Assembly (NCBI GenBank): GCA_030770545.1
Contig: CM061096.1
Location: 15,605,501 to 15,669,500, forward strand
Source of the DNA: Macropodus opercularis
Taxonomy: Eukaryota > Chordata > Actinopteri > Anabantiformes > Osphronemidae
Direction of reading: 5' to 3'
Length of the DNA stretch: 64,000 bases
The notes under the pieces are model-generated. The model was not told the DNA's origin, made no database searches, and saw nothing but the letters and a program-made list of their open reading frames with translations. The translations under genes were made by a program, and so were the position numbers. Positions 63,201-64,000 of this stretch are shown in pieces (the first letter of the stretch is position 1; every line of letters begins with the position of its first letter).

Positions 63201-64000
63201 AAGTAACACAATTTTCAAGTTTGTCTTGAGGGAGTCTTGGAGCTTCTCTAGTTCCACAGCAAAGTTTCCTTTCCCATTAAGCACAATGCGAACTCTATCG
63301 CTCTTACCAAGATAGGTCACAGCAAGCTGATCTTGGGCATAAACATTTCCTACACCACACTCAACACCCTCCATTAGATCAGTCCCTGTGAGGTAGACAG
63401 ATGGACATCCAAAAGGATCCAAGAACTTCTTCAGTGGATTGTCAGAAGGCAAAGACCGACGCAGAGCAGCTAGGTGGGGGCCAACACCTTGTCCACTTTT
63501 GGTATTTTTGATGAGATTCTTATGCTCCAAAAATGCCACATGGAACAGTTGCAGGAGGTCTGTGGTGTATTGGACTTCATTATCTGGGCCAAGGCAGGAT
63601 GCTAAGGCAGCTACCAACTTGCGGGAATGCATAGTGAGTGAGTAGGTTGGATCACAACGACCATGTTTGTAGTGGCGCATATGGGTAGGTGTGACAATCA
63701 AGTAACTGGAAGCAGATTCTTCAAGAGTCTGCCTCAGGGAAAGCTGCAAAGAGAAATTGATCCAAGCATCATATAGGCCTCTGAGAGCCCTGAGACTAGA
63801 AAAGACATCAGGATAAGAGGGCACATCAAAAGTGAGAACGGGATTCTTTGACTTTAAAGGGGGGCTTGGTTGAGGGATGTTTATGCCTTGCAAAGGAAAG
63901 GTTAGGGAAGTAGGGCATACAGAACTAACACCGTTTACTGAGAAAGACTCATTTGCATTGTCTTTGTCCATATCGACTAGGTGCAAGTCAATTGTCTCAG
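60204..64000 (-). CDS. Intronless multidomain fusion: acyltransferase fragment, asparaginase, two HIT-like domains, AsnRS-like domain (5' partial)
   Basis: One uninterrupted frame runs from the window edge to TAA at 60204. No stop lies upstream within the window, so the true start is outside. Numbering from the Leu codon at 63986 gives 1260 residues. About 50-285 resembles the C-terminal part of carnitine/choline acyltransferases (NFSLQLSLRQT and HYKHGR blocks). The usual S-T-S is T-G-T, and the catalytic His region would be upstream. Residues 315-600 are a threonine-type asparaginase: IHGGAGE, the likely nucleophile Thr482 in QTVGAVAMD, SSTGG, and GRVGDT for substrate binding. Residues 611-745 and 770-910 are two HIT-like repeats; the second keeps a partial triad (YAHAKLIP). 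Residues 930-1260 are a class II synthetase core with motif 2 (SFRGEDPDATHLNQFYHVE) and motif 3 (GWGMGTERYLCWLL), as in AsnRS and archaeal asparagine synthetase. No anticodon-binding OB domain is fused in front of it. Function is unknown; asparagine chemistry is the common thread. Confidence 0.8.
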   Translation of the reverse strand, partial: ETIDLHLVDMDKDNANESFSVNGVSSVCPTSLTFPLQGINIPQPSPPLKSKNPVLTFDVPSYPDVFSSLRALRGLYDAWINFSLQLSLRQTLEESASSYLIVTPTHMRHYKHGRCDPTYSLTMHSRKLVAALASCLGPDNEVQYTTDLLQLFHVAFLEHKNLIKNTKSGQGVGPHLAALRRSLPSDNPLKKFLDPFGCPSVYLTGTDLMEGVECGVGNVYAQDQLAVTYLGKSDRVRIVLNGKGNFAVELEKLQDSLKTNLKIVLLLAVRYAIASQMGALESLLHVGQTQKMSGDTYLSPESLNDGKSTADSTTGMKQNYTLVIHGGAGEEMMLNTQVTEVIEFALQAALSVGSQVLQQGGNSVESVQRSVEALEDCFLFNAGKGAVFNKDGKNELEATIVDGSAGRSGSVACVQSVKNPIKAARCVMDKSSHALIVGDGAEEFLQGLEEKQKPVGPEYFYTDVRHKELAVKLAGGFTSKHLHPQTVGAVAMDCWHGLAAASSTGGLVGKLKGRVGDTAVVGAGIYADDKIAVTCSGDGDVFLRHTVAEKIASLYHHKGYSLRQACRDVMTENLKGFCAGIIAVDDQGNSIIETNSGVMFVASMVNGISRVEVFRPLKNFSNVIWETDELVAYLNPNPWITGSTILTRKALSGPSNIFQLPTADFVTWLQGARTVSGLLCERLGVQRCALVFYPTNDHPAQIRLLPLHGLQPKWQPHLASEEEFHTCDPGYCSSKSGPCWDDEALTQIQNKIRSGLPTPNAPSCFDFFGDRSNDNLFSRIVRGEQQQWRVWEDSEHVAFLTPYPNSPGVTVVVPRKPLSSDLFKLNEDDYNALIVASYKVAQLLERGLRAHGVALIFEGFEIDYAHAKLIPLLPSSDTTNVAQLQSEFFESYPGYVSSLEGPAADPEALKKIHSEITHCRPPHSWENPQTHSLLAIKSPWYHNLFQIQNTLFHSTVEYFHTLGQYSYALTPLTTDTISSPMGLGSDSEPVSVNLLGQDIFLADSMQFVLEYFLRFQENLPGTYYISPSFRGEDPDATHLNQFYHVECELLGDMDKAISVAEGYLAHLTKSMLKKHSDIILSTAGTLSHVTAMLSKLEGERMLPRVPLDKAIPMMPTADCLEWVKDDHPQFGRKLTRKGEHVLIEKYGGAVWLTEMDHLGVPFYQAYVEGTGQSKAKAADLLFGLGETVGLGERHSTPEMVQEALRHHAVPEQSYKWYISMRQVKPILTSGWGMGTERYLCWLLQHDDVRDIPILPRLKGRKFMP

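Noticed and set aside
1..64000. tRNA, rRNA, CRISPR, insertion sequences or bacterial-type operons
   Set aside because: None was recognised. The window is spliced eukaryotic DNA and I saw no cloverleaf or spaced-repeat array.

Overview
This window is vertebrate nuclear DNA, most likely from a ray-finned fish with a compact genome (percomorph-like). The genes have many short exons with GT..AG introns, mostly under 1 kb. Short CA, GT, AT and TTC microsatellites are scattered through it. The gene content (csf2rb-like, pdgfb, adsl, atf4, apol-like, mief1) matches a block that lies on chromosome 22q12-q13 in humans. I rebuilt nine multi-exon coding models by eye from splice sites. In every one the reading frame closes across all junctions. 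Species and paralogue (a/b) status cannot be settled from the sequence alone.

Layout: 2.5-6.8 kb (+) is a class I cytokine receptor resembling the common beta chain (csf2rb). 10.2-15.0 kb (-) is pdgfb with an unusually long C-terminal extension. 15-27.5 kb is a gene-free stretch upstream of pdgfb. 27.5-28.9 kb (-) is tmem150b. 29.7-34.4 kb (-) is adsl, with 12 exons. 36.1-39.0 kb (+) is a tandem GIMAP/AIG1 GTPase with a C-terminal CaaX-like box. 42.4-44.7 kb (-) is atf4, with both upstream ORFs of the integrated-stress-response switch recognisable; uORF2 is split by an intron. 45.1-48.6 kb (-) is an apolipoprotein-L-like gene with a proline/tyrosine-rich N terminus built from small phase-0 exons. 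50.9-53.8 kb (+) is a cathepsin-D-like aspartic protease. 56.2-58.5 kb (-) is mief1, preceded by the 70-codon LYR microprotein ORF known from mammals.

The most unusual object is at 60.2 kb to the window edge (-). It is an uninterrupted reading frame of at least 1260 codons, open at its 5' end, with no intron in an otherwise intron-rich neighbourhood. In N-to-C order it looks like the C-terminal part of a carnitine/choline acyltransferase, a threonine-type (Ntn) asparaginase, two tandem HIT-like domains of which the first has lost its triad, and a class II aminoacyl-tRNA-synthetase-like domain of the AsnRS / archaeal asparagine-synthetase type. I know of no described vertebrate enzyme with this combination, so it is the prime candidate for a previously undescribed system.

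Two genes carry translational control in their leaders: atf4 by delayed reinitiation, and mief1 by a conserved upstream microprotein. Several genes relate to immunity (csf2rb-like, GIMAP-like, apol-like), but apart from shared ancestral linkage I see no operon-like relationship between neighbours.
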